Positions 1-9,357 are shown, numbered from the stretch's first letter. The stretch is DNA of 64,000 bases from an uncultured Planktomarina sp. (GCA_905181815.1 CAJIZA010000001.1:62001-126000); one strand, 5' to 3'. Numbers and translations are program-made. Notes: a model not told the origin generated them from the letters alone.

Positions 1-1
1 T

Positions 2-889
2 TACGACATGTCTAAACGCGTGTCTGAGGGCGGCTTGACTTTCCGCGCCCGCTTTGGCGTGGAGCGTGATGGGGACAACATGTTGGCTGAAGGCGTCTAC
101 AGCAAAGATTCGGATATCAAAGATGGGTATCCTGAATTTACAATGCAGATGTTGATGGACCTTGGTTGGGACAGCGAACTGACCGCAAAGGAGCGGGCTG
201 TTATTGATGGGATTGCTGGCCCAAAGACCAACTGGAAAACCGACCTTTCCGGTGGGATCCAGAGGGTGGCCATTGCCCATGAATGCGCTCCATTTGGAAA
301 CGCAAAAGCGCGGGCCGTGGTTTGGACATTCCCAGATCCCGTTCCTGTTCATCGTGAACCACTTTACACCAACCGCAGGGATTTGGTTGAAGATTATCCA
401 ACATATGAGGATCGCAAATTCTATCGCCTTCCAACAATGTATGCCTCAATCCAGAAGCAGGATTTCTCCAAAGAATATCCCATGATACTGACATCAGGTC
501 GTTTGGTGGAATATGAGGGCGGCGCAGATGAATCGCGTTCGAACCCGTGGCTTGCGGAGTTACAGCAAGATATGTTCGTCGAAATAAACACACGAGATGC
601 AAACAATCTTGGTGTACGTGATGGCGCGCAAGTTTGGGTGGAAGGTCCTGAGGGCGCCAAGGTCAAAGTGATGGCCATGGTAACCGAACGGGTGGGTGAG
701 GGCGTTGCCTTTATGCCATTCCACTTTGGCGGTCATTTGGAAGGTGTGGATCTGAGGGATAAATATCCTGATGGCGCAGACCCCTTTGTTTTAGGGGAAA
801 GCTCAAACACCGCGCAAACCTATGGCTATGATTCAGTGACCCAGATGCAGGAGACAAAAGCCACTCTCTGCAAAATCTGGACAGCATAA
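2..889 (+). CDS. fdhA: Formate dehydrogenase alpha subunit, C-terminal part (partial at window edge)
   Basis: This is the last ~296 codons of a molybdopterin oxidoreductase whose start lies outside the window; the reading frame is open from base 2. The second half carries the C-terminal dinucleotide-binding domain, with the typical LTSGR strand (YPMILTSGRLVEYEGG) and the VEINTRDANNLGVRDG turn. The subunit would bind the bis-MGD Mo/W cofactor and oxidise formate to CO2. It lies 13 bases before an iron-sulfur beta subunit and a cytochrome b gamma subunit, so it belongs to a three-subunit, probably membrane-attached FDH. The catalytic Cys/Sec region is not visible. The tungstate transporter downstream fits a Mo/W enzyme. 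Confidence 0.93.
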   Translation, partial: YDMSKRVSEGGLTFRARFGVERDGDNMLAEGVYSKDSDIKDGYPEFTMQMLMDLGWDSELTAKERAVIDGIAGPKTNWKTDLSGGIQRVAIAHECAPFGNAKARAVVWTFPDPVPVHREPLYTNRRDLVEDYPTYEDRKFYRLPTMYASIQKQDFSKEYPMILTSGRLVEYEGGADESRSNPWLAELQQDMFVEINTRDANNLGVRDGAQVWVEGPEGAKVKVMAMVTERVGEGVAFMPFHFGGHLEGVDLRDKYPDGADPFVLGESSNTAQTYGYDSVTQMQETKATLCKIWTA

Positions 890-902
890 GGAGACCTGAG
901 AA

Positions 903-1496
903 ATGGCAAGAGCAAAATTTCTCGTCGACGCGGAACGCTGCATTGAATGCAACGCTTGCGTGACTGCCTGTAAAAATGAGCATGAAGTACCTTGGGGGAT
1001 TAATCGCCGGAAAGTCGTCACTATCAATGATGGCTCGCCGGGTGAGAGATCAATTTCGGTGGCCTGTATGCACTGTTCTGATGCGCCTTGTATGGCTGTC
1101 TGCCCAACGGACTGCTTCTATCAGAACGACGAAGGGATGGTCCTACACTCTAAGGATCTGTGCATTGGTTGTGGGTATTGCTTTTATGCATGCCCCTTCG
1201 GTGCACCACAGTTCCCACAGGCGGGCAACTTTGGCTCCCGCGGCAAGATGGACAAATGTACCTTCTGCGCCGGTGGTCCAGAGGAAAACCACTCCACAGC
1301 CGAGTTTGCAAAGTATGGCCGCAACCGGATCGCAGAAGGCAAATTGCCAATCTGTGCCGAGATGTGTGCCACTAAGGCGCTGTTGGCTGGAGACGGTGAT
1401 GTTGTGTCGGGCATTTATCGCGAGCGGGTTGTTTCCCGTGGCTTTGGGTCTGGCGCTTGGGGCTGGGGCACAGCCTATAATCAAAAAGGCGGATGA
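903..1496 (+). CDS. fdh3B: Formate dehydrogenase beta subunit, 4Fe-4S ferredoxin type
   Basis: A 197-residue protein with four cysteine clusters typical of FDH/DMSO-reductase-type electron-transfer subunits: CIECNACVTAC near residue 14, CMHCSDAPCMAVC near 57, CIGCGYCFYAC near 90, and a split fourth cluster starting CTFC near 120 and closing CAEMC. It would carry electrons from the alpha subunit to the cytochrome b subunit. AAGGAG lies just upstream of the ATG and only 13 bases separate it from fdhA, so the two are co-transcribed. No transmembrane anchor is seen, so membrane attachment must come from the gamma subunit. Confidence 0.95.
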   Translation: MARAKFLVDAERCIECNACVTACKNEHEVPWGINRRKVVTINDGSPGERSISVACMHCSDAPCMAVCPTDCFYQNDEGMVLHSKDLCIGCGYCFYACPFGAPQFPQAGNFGSRGKMDKCTFCAGGPEENHSTAEFAKYGRNRIAEGKLPICAEMCATKALLAGDGDVVSGIYRERVVSRGFGSGAWGWGTAYNQKGG

Positions 1497-1578
1497 TCCG
1501 CAGTTTTTGACATCCTGAAATGAAGGGGCGATCCAAATATGGATTGCCCCTTTGACTAAAAACTTTTGGGGATCCGCC

Positions 1579-3003
1579 ATGAAGCGTATACTGATTTCTC
1601 TGATTTTTACCCTATCATTTGTATCGTCGGCTTTTGCGCAAAGCACAGCTGCCCCTGACCGAAACGCAACGGGCGGCGCTCAAACGCTCGAAGATATTAT
1701 GGCCCGGCAACGTGGTGAAGAAGTGGACAATAGCTTTCGCAGTGACGCCACTGGAGACGCTGCTAGGGCTGCAGAAATTTCCAAACAATTGGGTACTTTA
1801 GGTGGGAATTCCGACCCGGAACTGTGGCGTGCACTGCGCTTTGGCTCCGCAGATATCACGGCCTCCAATTCAGGACCGGCTGCAGAAGTTTTGATCCAAG
1901 ATGGTGGCATGAGCTGGCTTAACCTACGCGCAGGCCCATTAATTAAATATGGTGGCGGTCTTCTGCTTTGGGTCATTGGCTTATTAGGACTGTTCTATTT
2001 GATTCGAGGCCGCATCAAAATTGATGGTGAAAAAACTGGACGCAAGATCACGAGGTTTAAGGCAGCTGAGCGATTTTCCCATTGGCTGCTAGCAGGTTCA
2101 TTCTTGCTACTGGGTGCGACTGGGTTGATAACACTTATGGGGCGTAAGTTCCTTATTCCCACGTTTGGACATGAAGCATTTTCTGTGCTGGCAATTGGTT
2201 CAAAATGGATCCACAACAATGTCTCTTGGGCCTTTATAATCGCTCTGGTCTTAATTTTTGTTTTTTGGGTTGTCGACAATATCCCGCATCGTACGGATAT
2301 TAACTGGCTCTTAAAAGGTGGTGGCATATTTTCTCGAGGGCATCCGCCAGCAAAAAAATTCAATGCGGGTCAAAAACTGATTTTCTGGTCTGTGATAGTT
2401 CTGGGTGGTTCCATTTCGGTTTCTGGAATATCGCTGTTGTTTCCGTTCCAATTTGAGATGTTTGCTGCGACTTTTGCCAAGGTAAATGCCATCGGTCTTG
2501 GCACCTATTTGGGTTTTGGCGAGCTGCGTGAGGTTTTGGCGCCCCATGAAGAAATGCAATACGCGCAACTTTGGCATTCGGTTGTCAGCTTTGTGTTGAT
2601 GGCGATAATTCTGGCGCACATTTACATTGGTTCGATGGGAATGGAGGGCGCCTATGACGCCATGGGTTCCGGTGAGGTGGAAGAGCAATGGGCGCGTGAG
2701 CATCACTCTTTGTGGGTTGAAGAAGTTTTGGGTCCGCAAGTACCTCATGCACCTTTATCTACAGATAAAAAGCCCGTGGCAAAGGCAGCTAAGAAATCAG
2801 CTGCAGAACTGGCAAAAGTGGCTGACGCGCCAATAACATTTGCCCCGACTCCCAAAAAGAAATCTAAAACACAATCTGTGAAATTGGCAGAGGTGAAAGC
2901 TAAAAAAGCCGCCGCACCAAAATCGGCCAAGCCTACTGCGACAAAAGCCAACGCTAAAAAAACGACTGCTGCGAAGCCAAAAAAGCCAGCAAGTGAGACA
3001 TAA
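1579..3003 (+). CDS. fdhC: Formate dehydrogenase gamma subunit (cytochrome b556) with Lys/Ala-rich tail
   Basis: A 474-residue protein. The ATG at 1579 is preferred over an in-frame TTG at 1552 because it gives a clean signal peptide (MKRILISLIFTLSFVSSAFA) and has GGGG 8 bases upstream. A linker is followed by a first membrane helix near residue 130 and a four-helix cytochrome b core with heme-ligand histidines (RFSHWLL, FGHEAF, LWHSVV, LAHIYIGSMG). It would pass electrons from formate oxidation to quinone. After the last helix there is an unusual tail of ~90 residues rich in AKK/KKPA repeats, resembling histone H1, which is absent from the E. coli FdnI/FdoI type. It is the third gene of the fdh operon. 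Confidence 0.92.
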   Translation: MKRILISLIFTLSFVSSAFAQSTAAPDRNATGGAQTLEDIMARQRGEEVDNSFRSDATGDAARAAEISKQLGTLGGNSDPELWRALRFGSADITASNSGPAAEVLIQDGGMSWLNLRAGPLIKYGGGLLLWVIGLLGLFYLIRGRIKIDGEKTGRKITRFKAAERFSHWLLAGSFLLLGATGLITLMGRKFLIPTFGHEAFSVLAIGSKWIHNNVSWAFIIALVLIFVFWVVDNIPHRTDINWLLKGGGIFSRGHPPAKKFNAGQKLIFWSVIVLGGSISVSGISLLFPFQFEMFAATFAKVNAIGLGTYLGFGELREVLAPHEEMQYAQLWHSVVSFVLMAIILAHIYIGSMGMEGAYDAMGSGEVEEQWAREHHSLWVEEVLGPQVPHAPLSTDKKPVAKAAKKSAAELAKVADAPITFAPTPKKKSKTQSVKLAEVKAKKAAAPKSAKPTATKANAKKTTAAKPKKPASET

Positions 3004-3084
3004 ATGGATTCTGCCGTCATCGGCAGGACGGGTTAAGATTTAAAAGACCATTTACGTGTCAGATATTCACGTAAGGAGAGAAAA

Positions 3085-3213
3085 ATGAAATCAATGTTTG
3101 CTGCATTCTTTGCTATACTGGCCATTGCGGTTGGGGCGAACTTAGCTTTGACCCAAGCTGGGTTTTCTAGCCAAGAACGTACGTCCAGTTCCGCGGTTCG
3201 GCTCGATCCGTAA
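3085..3213 (+). CDS. Small 42-residue predicted membrane/secreted peptide
   Basis: A short reading frame with a near-perfect Shine-Dalgarno (AAGGAGAG, 5 bases before ATG) between the FDH gamma gene and tupB. The product starts MKSMFAAFFAILAIAVGANL, one hydrophobic helix that could be a signal peptide or anchor, and ends with a short polar tail (SSQERTSSSAVRLDP). Codon use is ordinary. I do not recognise the family. Its place between the fdh and tup genes suggests a small accessory peptide of the FDH complex, which is inference from position only. Confidence 0.6.
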   Translation: MKSMFAAFFAILAIAVGANLALTQAGFSSQERTSSSAVRLDP

Positions 3214-3243
3214 ACGTAGTATAATCACTGGGACAGCTTTAAG

Positions 3244-3948
3244 ATGAGTGAAATATGGGCTGGCATAGCGGAGGCATTCCGACTTATTTGGTCCTTAGAT
3301 GAAGATCTGATCGATATCACCGTAAGATCTTTGAAGGTCAGCTTGACCGCCTTGGTCATCGCTTCCATGCTGGCACTACCTTTCGGTACATGGTTGGCCA
3401 TTCGCCGCTTTCGTTACCGCCGCTTTGCCATCTCGGTGCTCAATGCTTTGATGGGGCTACCACCAGTTGTTGTGGGTTTGATTGTCTATCTGCTGTTGTC
3501 GCGCTCTGGCCCTTTTGGTGTTTTGGGGCTGCTGTTCACGCCAACTGCTATGATTATTGCTCAGGTCATCATAATCAGCCCATTGATTGCATCAATTACA
3601 CATCAAGCAATGCGTGAACTTTGGTCCGAATATCATGATCTTCTGATTTCTCTTAACACAAGCAAGCGCCAAAGGGTTGGTGCTCTCATTCGGGATGGTC
3701 GCCGCACATTGCTGACCGCGGCCTTAGCTGGATTTGGTCGCGCCATTGGAGAGGTGGGGGCAATTATGATTGTGGGAGGAAATATCGATCAAGTGACCCG
3801 TGTTTTAACAACGGCGATTGCCTTGGAAACTGGTAAGGGCGATTTTGCGCTGGCCTTGGGGCTGGGCTTTATACTTATAACTCTGAGTCTTTTTGTAAAT
3901 TTGACAATACATGCCCTGTCGCGCACCGAAAGTGAGGGCCGCTGGTGA
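3244..3948 (+). CDS. tupB: Tungstate ABC transporter permease TupB
   Basis: A 234-residue integral membrane protein with about five to six helices and the ABC-permease EAA-like loop (AALAGFGRAIGEVGAIMIVGGN near residue 160). The LALPFGTWLAIRRF and MGLPPVVVGLIVYLLLSRSG segments are typical of the TupB/WtpB tungstate permease group. It imports WO4(2-) together with TupC and TupA. It overlaps the tupC start by four bases (GTGA), indicating translational coupling. Order B-C-A with the binding protein last is seen in alphaproteobacteria. ModB for molybdate is a less likely alternative because the binding protein is TupA-like. Confidence 0.9.
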   Translation: MSEIWAGIAEAFRLIWSLDEDLIDITVRSLKVSLTALVIASMLALPFGTWLAIRRFRYRRFAISVLNALMGLPPVVVGLIVYLLLSRSGPFGVLGLLFTPTAMIIAQVIIISPLIASITHQAMRELWSEYHDLLISLNTSKRQRVGALIRDGRRTLLTAALAGFGRAIGEVGAIMIVGGNIDQVTRVLTTAIALETGKGDFALALGLGFILITLSLFVNLTIHALSRTESEGRW

Positions 3949-4658
3949 GACAAGATATGTCAGTATCCCTGCAAGACGTGGTGGTCAGACGCCGCGGTAA
4001 AACTGTTTTGGGGCCAATAACATTGGAATTGCCGAATGCAGGATTTACTATGGTTATTGGACCAAACGGGGCAGGCAAAACCACATTGCTCAAAGTACTG
4101 CACGGCGTTGAGCGGATCTCGAGTGGCTCGGTATCCTGGTCTGTTCCCTCGCAAACTGCCCGCGAGGGTCAAGCGTATGTATTTCAGAGCCCCATTATGC
4201 TGCGCCGCTCGGTGAGAGCAAATCTTGCCTATCCGTTGCAGTTACTTGGCTTGAATAAGGCGGATATTTCCGCAAGAGTGACTAAATGGGCAGCTCGAAT
4301 TGGTTTGAGCGCAGCACTTCATTTTCCGGCCCCGCGATTGTCCGGCGGAGAGCAGCAAAAATTGGCTCTGGCACGGGCCTTGATCCGCCGTCCAAATACG
4401 TTGTTTCTTGATGAACCCTGCGCAAATTTGGATGGGAGTTCCATTCGTGAGATTGAAGAGATTTTGCGAGAAGCGGTCCACGCGGGTACTCAAATCATCA
4501 TGACCACGCATCATCTTGGACAGGCCCGGCGTCTGGCGGATCATGTGGTCTTCTTAAATAATGGACAGATTGAGGAACAAGCCTCCGCAGCGCCCTTTTT
4601 TGACGCGCCCAGTTCTGTGGGTGCGTCTGCCTTTTTAAATGGAGATATCGTAGAATGA
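3945..4658 (+). CDS. tupC: Tungstate ABC transporter ATP-binding protein TupC
   Basis: A 237-residue ABC ATPase. It shows Walker A (GPNGAGKTT near residue 45), a Q-loop (VFQSP), the signature LSGGEQQK, Walker B (TLFLDEPCANLD) and the H-loop (MTTHH). The GTG at 3945 overlaps the tupB stop; an ATG at 3957 is an alternative start four codons later. It is short and lacks a C-terminal TOBE/molbindin domain, unlike ModC, which supports TupC. Its stop region overlaps the tupA start, so the three genes form one coupled unit. Confidence 0.9.
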   Translation: MRQDMSVSLQDVVVRRRGKTVLGPITLELPNAGFTMVIGPNGAGKTTLLKVLHGVERISSGSVSWSVPSQTAREGQAYVFQSPIMLRRSVRANLAYPLQLLGLNKADISARVTKWAARIGLSAALHFPAPRLSGGEQQKLALARALIRRPNTLFLDEPCANLDGSSIREIEEILREAVHAGTQIIMTTHHLGQARRLADHVVFLNNGQIEEQASAAPFFDAPSSVGASAFLNGDIVE

Positions 4659-5452
4659 TCCGTCTTGTGGCTATTTTGGTAATACTGGCGGGCGCTGCCG
4701 CGCAAGGGGAAACTCTGCGCCTTGCCGTGACTACGAGTTTTAACAATTCTGGTCTTTCGGATGTGCTTTTGCCCGCTATTCATCAAGATTTGGGCCTGGA
4801 GGTGCGGCTCTTAGTGGTAGGCACAGGACAAGCCATCCGCCTCGGTCAGGCCGGTGATGTGGATGCGATCTTGGTGCATTCTAAAGTGGCGGAGGAGGCA
4901 TTTGTTGCAGCAGGTTATGGCGTGCACCGGCGCGAAATTATGTATAATGACTTTATAATTGTTGGCCCATCCGCGGATCCAGCACGGGTGGGCGCGGCCG
5001 AAACGGTCATTGACGCCTTTCAACGCATCGCAGTAAACCAATCGACGTTCATTAGCCGTGGGGATGACAGCGGTACCCATAAAAAGGAGTTGTCACTCTG
5101 GTCGGCAGCACAACAAGATCCGGCAACATTCGTTTTTTGGTACAAATCTGTGGGTGCGGGTATGGGAGCGAGTCTGAACAGTGCGTCCGCCATGGACGGT
5201 TATATTATGGCTGATCGGGCCAGTTGGCTGAATTTTGGCAACAAAGGCAATCTTAAATTGCTCTTTGCAGGAGATTCTAAGCTGTTTAACCAATATGCCT
5301 ATCTTCCGGTCAGTCCAGACCGCTACGCCCATGTTAAAGCACGGGCAGCGCAGGTGCTGGAAAATTGGTTAGTCTCGCCGCGCGCCAAACAAATTATCAA
5401 CAGTTATAAAATTGGTGGTGAAGCGCTTTTTGTATTTAACGCACGTCCGTAG
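4655..5452 (+). CDS. tupA: Tungstate-binding periplasmic protein TupA
   Basis: A 265-residue substrate-binding protein with an N-terminal signal peptide (MIRLVAILVILAGAAAQG). The first strand after cleavage reads LAVTTSFNNSGLSDVLLP, matching the TupA family signature around the anion site (TTTSTxxSGL-like). Later family blocks are visible: DAILVHSK, FIIVGPSADPA, FISRGDDSGTHKKE and SASAMDGYIMADRASW. It captures tungstate in the periplasm for TupBC and so supplies W for the upstream formate dehydrogenase. ATG overlaps the tupC stop by four bases. Specificity for W over Mo is from family knowledge. Confidence 0.92.
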   Translation: MIRLVAILVILAGAAAQGETLRLAVTTSFNNSGLSDVLLPAIHQDLGLEVRLLVVGTGQAIRLGQAGDVDAILVHSKVAEEAFVAAGYGVHRREIMYNDFIIVGPSADPARVGAAETVIDAFQRIAVNQSTFISRGDDSGTHKKELSLWSAAQQDPATFVFWYKSVGAGMGASLNSASAMDGYIMADRASWLNFGNKGNLKLLFAGDSKLFNQYAYLPVSPDRYAHVKARAAQVLENWLVSPRAKQIINSYKIGGEALFVFNARP

Positions 5453-5904
5453 GTCTCATTGATGCGTTCTTGTGGTGCGTTGTTTTTATCTGCTCTTATT
5501 GCTGCCAGTATTATGCCAATGCAATCAAGTACATCGAATGCCGTGTAGGTCAAAAAGTCCATACCATAATTGAAACACTGGATCTGTGGGTAGAAAGTCC
5601 AGACGAAGCGCTTGAAATATTTGAACTAAAAGGCGGGGATCAGGCCGCCTTTCGAGTAATAGGTATTTTCAGAATAATTTTTTTGAAGTGGGCAGGGCGA
5701 ATCTATAGCTTGTTTTGAGGCCTGTTTTTATTCGGACGATATTGCGCTCTGTTCCTCCTATTATCCTGTTGCTGCACAGTTACAATGGTTTACGGTGGTT
5801 CACAATGTGATAGCAGAGTCCAGTTTCAGACTCGGCGGGCGGTAACCGTGAGTGGCAAAAGCGCAGTGGGCAGAAAATTTGGCAACCCTATGTGGGGGCA
5901 CCCA
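5453..5904. other. Intergenic gap with no convincing gene
   Basis: No gene can be supported. An 82-codon frame at 5470-5718 and a 28-codon frame at 5462-5548 that begins like a signal peptide (MRSCGALFLSALIAASIM) overlap in different frames. Together they might be the remains of one small secreted protein split by a frameshift, but no family is recognisable. The flanking genes converge here. Confidence 0.4.
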
Positions 5905-7002
5905 TCAGCATGCCAGCAGGTTCTGAGCCTCAAGTTTTTGCCAGTCGAATGTCACACCGATCCCTGCGGTATCTGGGGCAAGGGCCATGTGGTTTTCAAC
6001 GACGAGGGGGCGTAATGTGTATTGCTCAATGGGGAAGGAATGGACCTCGATCCAGCCTGCGTTCTTTTGGCCTGAAACAAGGCTCACATGCAGTTCTTGC
6101 ATCCCATGGCTACAGATCGGGACACCGGCTTGTTCGGCCAGCGCGCTCACCTGAAGAAAGCCGGTGATGCCGCCGCAATTGGAGGCATCGGGTTGGATGA
6201 AACTCAGGTTTGACTGCGCAAACGCCTGCTCAAACTCATGAATCGTATGTAGGTTTTCCCCCATCGCCAGGGGCATTCCAGTCGCCATGCTGATTTGAGC
6301 GTAGCCCAAATAGTTATCGGGGATGATTGGCTCTTCAAACCAGGCAATATCGTAGGAGGCAAAGGCCTTAGCCGCGGTGATCGCTTCCTCGACAGTCATC
6401 GAATAATTCGCATCAACCATGAATGTGATATTTGGCCCGATAAAATCGCGAACGGCTTTTATTCGGGTAATATCTTCCGTGAGATTGGGTCGACCAATCT
6501 TGATCTTTACTCCGTTGAAACCGCGGTCAAGGTAGGCTTGGATACTGTCCAAAAGTTTTGGCAGGGGAAAGCCAAGATCAATACCACCGCAATAGGCTTT
6601 GCAGGACTGCGCGGCACCGCCGGCCATTTGCCAAAGTGCTTGGCCGCGGCGTTTGCCACGCAAATCCCATAGCGCAATATCCACAGCTGAGATGGCGAAA
6701 GAGGCAATTCCGCCGCGCGCCACATAATGCACGTGCCATTGCATCGCATCATAGAGACCTTCAACATTTGTCGCGGATTGGCCAAGCAGAAACGGGGTCA
6801 AGTCATGGGAAATCATGGCGGTAATCGCATGTCCCCCTTTGCCGCCTGTATAAGTATACCCTGTGCCAGAAGACCCGTCCTCGAGATGGACGGTTGCTGT
6901 GATTAGCTCAAAAATATGATGGTCACCATGTTTGGCATCCACCAGCACTTCAGCCAAGGGAATATGAAATAGACGGACATCGATCGATGCGATAGCGCTC
7001 AT
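5905..7002 (-). CDS. Mandelate racemase/muconate lactonizing enzyme family protein (sugar-acid dehydratase type)
   Basis: A 365-residue enolase-superfamily enzyme with both domains: an N-terminal capping domain and a TIM barrel. Active-site elements are visible: the KxK motif in [11 protein letters not shown] (~residue 165), metal ligands in [14 protein letters not shown] and AMGENLHT, and a C-terminal His in CSHGMQELH. The MR-type KxK plus His arrangement suggests proton abstraction from a hydroxy-acid such as a sugar acid; the exact substrate cannot be read. A decayed D-lyxose isomerase lies directly upstream on the same strand, so the gene probably once sat in a sugar-catabolism cluster. 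Confidence 0.88.
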   Translation of the reverse strand: MSAIASIDVRLFHIPLAEVLVDAKHGDHHIFELITATVHLEDGSSGTGYTYTGGKGGHAITAMISHDLTPFLLGQSATNVEGLYDAMQWHVHYVARGGIASFAISAVDIALWDLRGKRRGQALWQMAGGAAQSCKAYCGGIDLGFPLPKLLDSIQAYLDRGFNGVKIKIGRPNLTEDITRIKAVRDFIGPNITFMVDANYSMTVEEAITAAKAFASYDIAWFEEPIIPDNYLGYAQISMATGMPLAMGENLHTIHEFEQAFAQSNLSFIQPDASNCGGITGFLQVSALAEQAGVPICSHGMQELHVSLVSGQKNAGWIEVHSFPIEQYTLRPLVVENHMALAPDTAGIGVTFDWQKLEAQNLLAC

Positions 7003-7125
7003 ACAGCAGGCCTCTTGAAGAATAATTGACGGGGTATTTGAATGGGATATAGCTATAGCAGTGTAGCGTCTTGGGGTAAAATTGTCACAATAATTTACCT
7101 AGCACGTCGCCTTTTTTACGGTGGG

Positions 7126-7693
7126 CTAAATTTGATCGTAATCACTGACCAGCAAATGCCTTAGGGCTTGTTGAAGATATTATCGGTGTTGTCGTCATTT
7201 ACGGTTGAAACCTCACCAATCAACACATCCCCGCCGTCCCCCCAAAAGGCGTATCAATCGCCAGGCATTAGGGTGCAGCTTTCGCTGGGTGCAAGGCGAA
7301 GTTTCTCGCCAGGCGTAAAATCGTGGCGGAGGCCATCGCAATAGAGTGTGCCGCCCTGATCTTCGGCTTTGGTCACATGGGTGTGCATCGGCGAGAGCTA
7401 ATCTTGACGCGAAATCAATAACTTTTCCGCATAGCATATACCGCTACCGCGCTGCAAATTAGCCAAACGCTCATTGCGTAGGGTAATCAAAATAGGCCCA
7501 GGGCCTCAAAATCACTGGCGCCGTAATCTGGAATATCCCAGCCGCATTGGGCATCAATGATCGACCGCGCTGCGGTGGCGTTGCGTTTAAACTTATCGGG
7601 TGACCAATAGGCGATGGGCGGCAGAGTGAAGCCAAAGCTGCGGATCATCTCATCCGCTTGCACGATTATGTCGTTTATCTGCGAGCGTTTCAT
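7126..7693 (-). pseudogene. D-lyxose ketol-isomerase pseudogene
   Basis: Reading down the minus strand from ATG at 7693, the frame gives MKRSQINDIIVQADEMIRSF, then PPIAYWSPDKF and WDIPDYGASDFEALGLF, the N-terminus of the cupin-fold D-lyxose isomerase family. After a frameshift near 7487 the family continues (ITLRNERL, then after a stop SPMHTHVTKAED). A gap follows, then DFTPGEKLRLAPSES, a second stop, FWGDGGDVLIGEVSTVNDDN and, after another shift, LRHLLVSDYD and a stop near 7126. There are thus at least two stops, two frameshifts and internal deletions, so the gene is dead. Metal-binding histidines (MHTHV) are still readable. Confidence 0.85.
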
Positions 7694-7952
7694 ATGATCT
7701 CCGATTGACTGACAAACTCGATTACCGTTGCAGCCTTCCAAGTAAATTCTGTTTCGCCGCAGGCTGTGCCTTTTTCCTTTTGCTTCTGTCGCGGAAGGTA
7801 AGCCGTATCCAGTTTGAGGTCGAAATTCTCCAAGGCGTGTCAACCGCCCTCGGGCATCAAGCCTGCGGCAAAGACCATGGGTTTCGACCATATCTGTGTG
7901 GGTTGAGCCAGCACATTTGGCTCAAACAAAAGGTGTGCTTTTTTAAGCATAA
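7694..7952 (-). pseudogene. Unidentified decayed gene upstream of the lyxose isomerase remnant
   Basis: On the minus strand one frame from 7952 reads through a single stop to the segment ETEFTWKAATVIEFV and ends in a TGA overlapping the ATG of the lyxose isomerase pseudogene (ATATGA). The overlap is what a coupled operon partner would leave. The family is not recognisable, and the 5' part of the gene is absent. Assignment as a broken gene rests on the start/stop overlap and on the decay of its neighbour. Confidence 0.35.
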
Positions 7953-8053
7953 ATAGATCACTTAGGAGCTGGACATTTTGGCCTTTGCAATCGCACCCTT
8001 GCTGGCAAAGTGGTCTGCCCGTATATCACGCCAAGGGACATAAAGGGTTCAAC

Positions 8054-9229
8054 ATGAAGACAGTTTCAAATTTCGATCGAATTGGTGAAGAAAATGCGTT
8101 TGCCGTCTTGGGCCGCGCTGGAGTTTTGGCCGCTGGTGGCATGGATGTGATCAACCTTGGGATCGGTCAACCAGATTTTCTGACGCCTGAAAATATCGTT
8201 GAAGCGGCGGTCAAGGCTCTGCGCGATGGGCATCATGGCTACACGGATGCTACTGGAATTTTGCCGCTGCGCGAAGCGGTCAGTGCGGATCTGCACCGCA
8301 GATACAAAACAGAGGTGAGCCCGGCCCATGTGCTGGTCGTGCCGGGGGGGAAGGTGACTATGTTCACCGCGATCTTGATGTTTGGCGAAGCCGGCGGGGA
8401 CATATTATATCCTGATCCGGGCTTCCCAATCTATCGCTCGATGATTGAGTATACCGGGGCAACTCCCGTTGCGATTCCGATCCGCGAGGAGAATGGGTTT
8501 GCGTTTTCTGCGGAGGAGACATTGAAGCTGATTGGCCGCAAAACAAGGTTAATCATCCTGAACTCTCCGGCCAATCCTTGCGGAGGCATCACACCAAAAG
8601 CGGAAATCGATAAACTGGTGGCCGGTCTTGCGGACTATCCCGACGTGGCGATCCTTTCCGACGAAATTTATGACCAAATGCTTTATGATGGTGAGCAGCA
8701 TGTCAGCCTATTGACTTATCCCGAAATTCGCGACCGTTTGATTGTGCTCAATGGCTGGTCAAAGACCTATGCGATGACGGGCTGGCGCTTGGGCTATTCG
8801 ATTTGGCCGGACAAATTATATAATATGGCTCGAAAATTGGCCGTGAATGCATGGTCTTGCGTCAACGCGCCCGCGCAATATGCAGCATTGGAGGCTTTGA
8901 CGGGTCCTCAAGCCGCAGTTGGCGAGATGGTGGCGAAGTTCGATGCAAGGCGCAAATCGGTGGTTATGCAGCTCAATGAAATCCCTGGGGTTTCTTGTAT
9001 CACGCCGAAGGGCGCCTTTTATGCCTTTCCCAATGTGTCCAAAACTGGCTGGAAAGCCAAGGACTTGGCCAGTGAACTGCTCGAGAAAACGGGTGTGGCC
9101 ACAATTGGGGGTCCGGATTTCGGTACTCTTGGTGAGGGGTACATCCGTATTTCCTATGCCAATAGCCAGGAAAACATTACCCGTGCTCTAACGCGCATGA
9201 AAGAATTTTTGGCACAAAACCCAGGCTAA
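8054..9229 (+). CDS. Pyridoxal-phosphate aminotransferase, class I/II
   Basis: A 391-residue fold-type I aminotransferase. Start ATG 8054 is chosen (MKTVSNFDRIGEENAF); an upstream in-frame start at 7985 would only add non-homologous residues. Family blocks: NLGIGQPDF near residue 37, VVPGGKVTMF, the substrate loop NSPANPCGG, PLP contacts ILSDEIYDQML, and the Schiff-base lysine in GWSKTYAMTGWRLGY near 240. The C-terminal Arg in YIRISYANS binds the substrate carboxylate. It looks complete and would act in the cytoplasm. The substrate (aspartate, aromatic or alanine type) cannot be fixed from sequence alone. Confidence 0.9.
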   Translation: MKTVSNFDRIGEENAFAVLGRAGVLAAGGMDVINLGIGQPDFLTPENIVEAAVKALRDGHHGYTDATGILPLREAVSADLHRRYKTEVSPAHVLVVPGGKVTMFTAILMFGEAGGDILYPDPGFPIYRSMIEYTGATPVAIPIREENGFAFSAEETLKLIGRKTRLIILNSPANPCGGITPKAEIDKLVAGLADYPDVAILSDEIYDQMLYDGEQHVSLLTYPEIRDRLIVLNGWSKTYAMTGWRLGYSIWPDKLYNMARKLAVNAWSCVNAPAQYAALEALTGPQAAVGEMVAKFDARRKSVVMQLNEIPGVSCITPKGAFYAFPNVSKTGWKAKDLASELLEKTGVATIGGPDFGTLGEGYIRISYANSQENITRALTRMKEFLAQNPG

Positions 9230-9357
9230 TTTATGCCTATGGACTCAATGATTTCACCCGAGATTTTGAACGAGCCTCGTGGTGGAACCGTTGTTATCGT
9301 GACCATGGCCAGCACTGAGCGCCGAAAAATTTGTCCAAAATTTGCCTTCAAGGGAGC

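Noticed and set aside
2745-3020. Minus-strand hydrophobic 91-codon frame opposite the FDH gamma tail
   Set aside because: The antisense of Lys/Ala-rich codons gives Phe/Leu/Ala-rich sequence by chance; no start signal.
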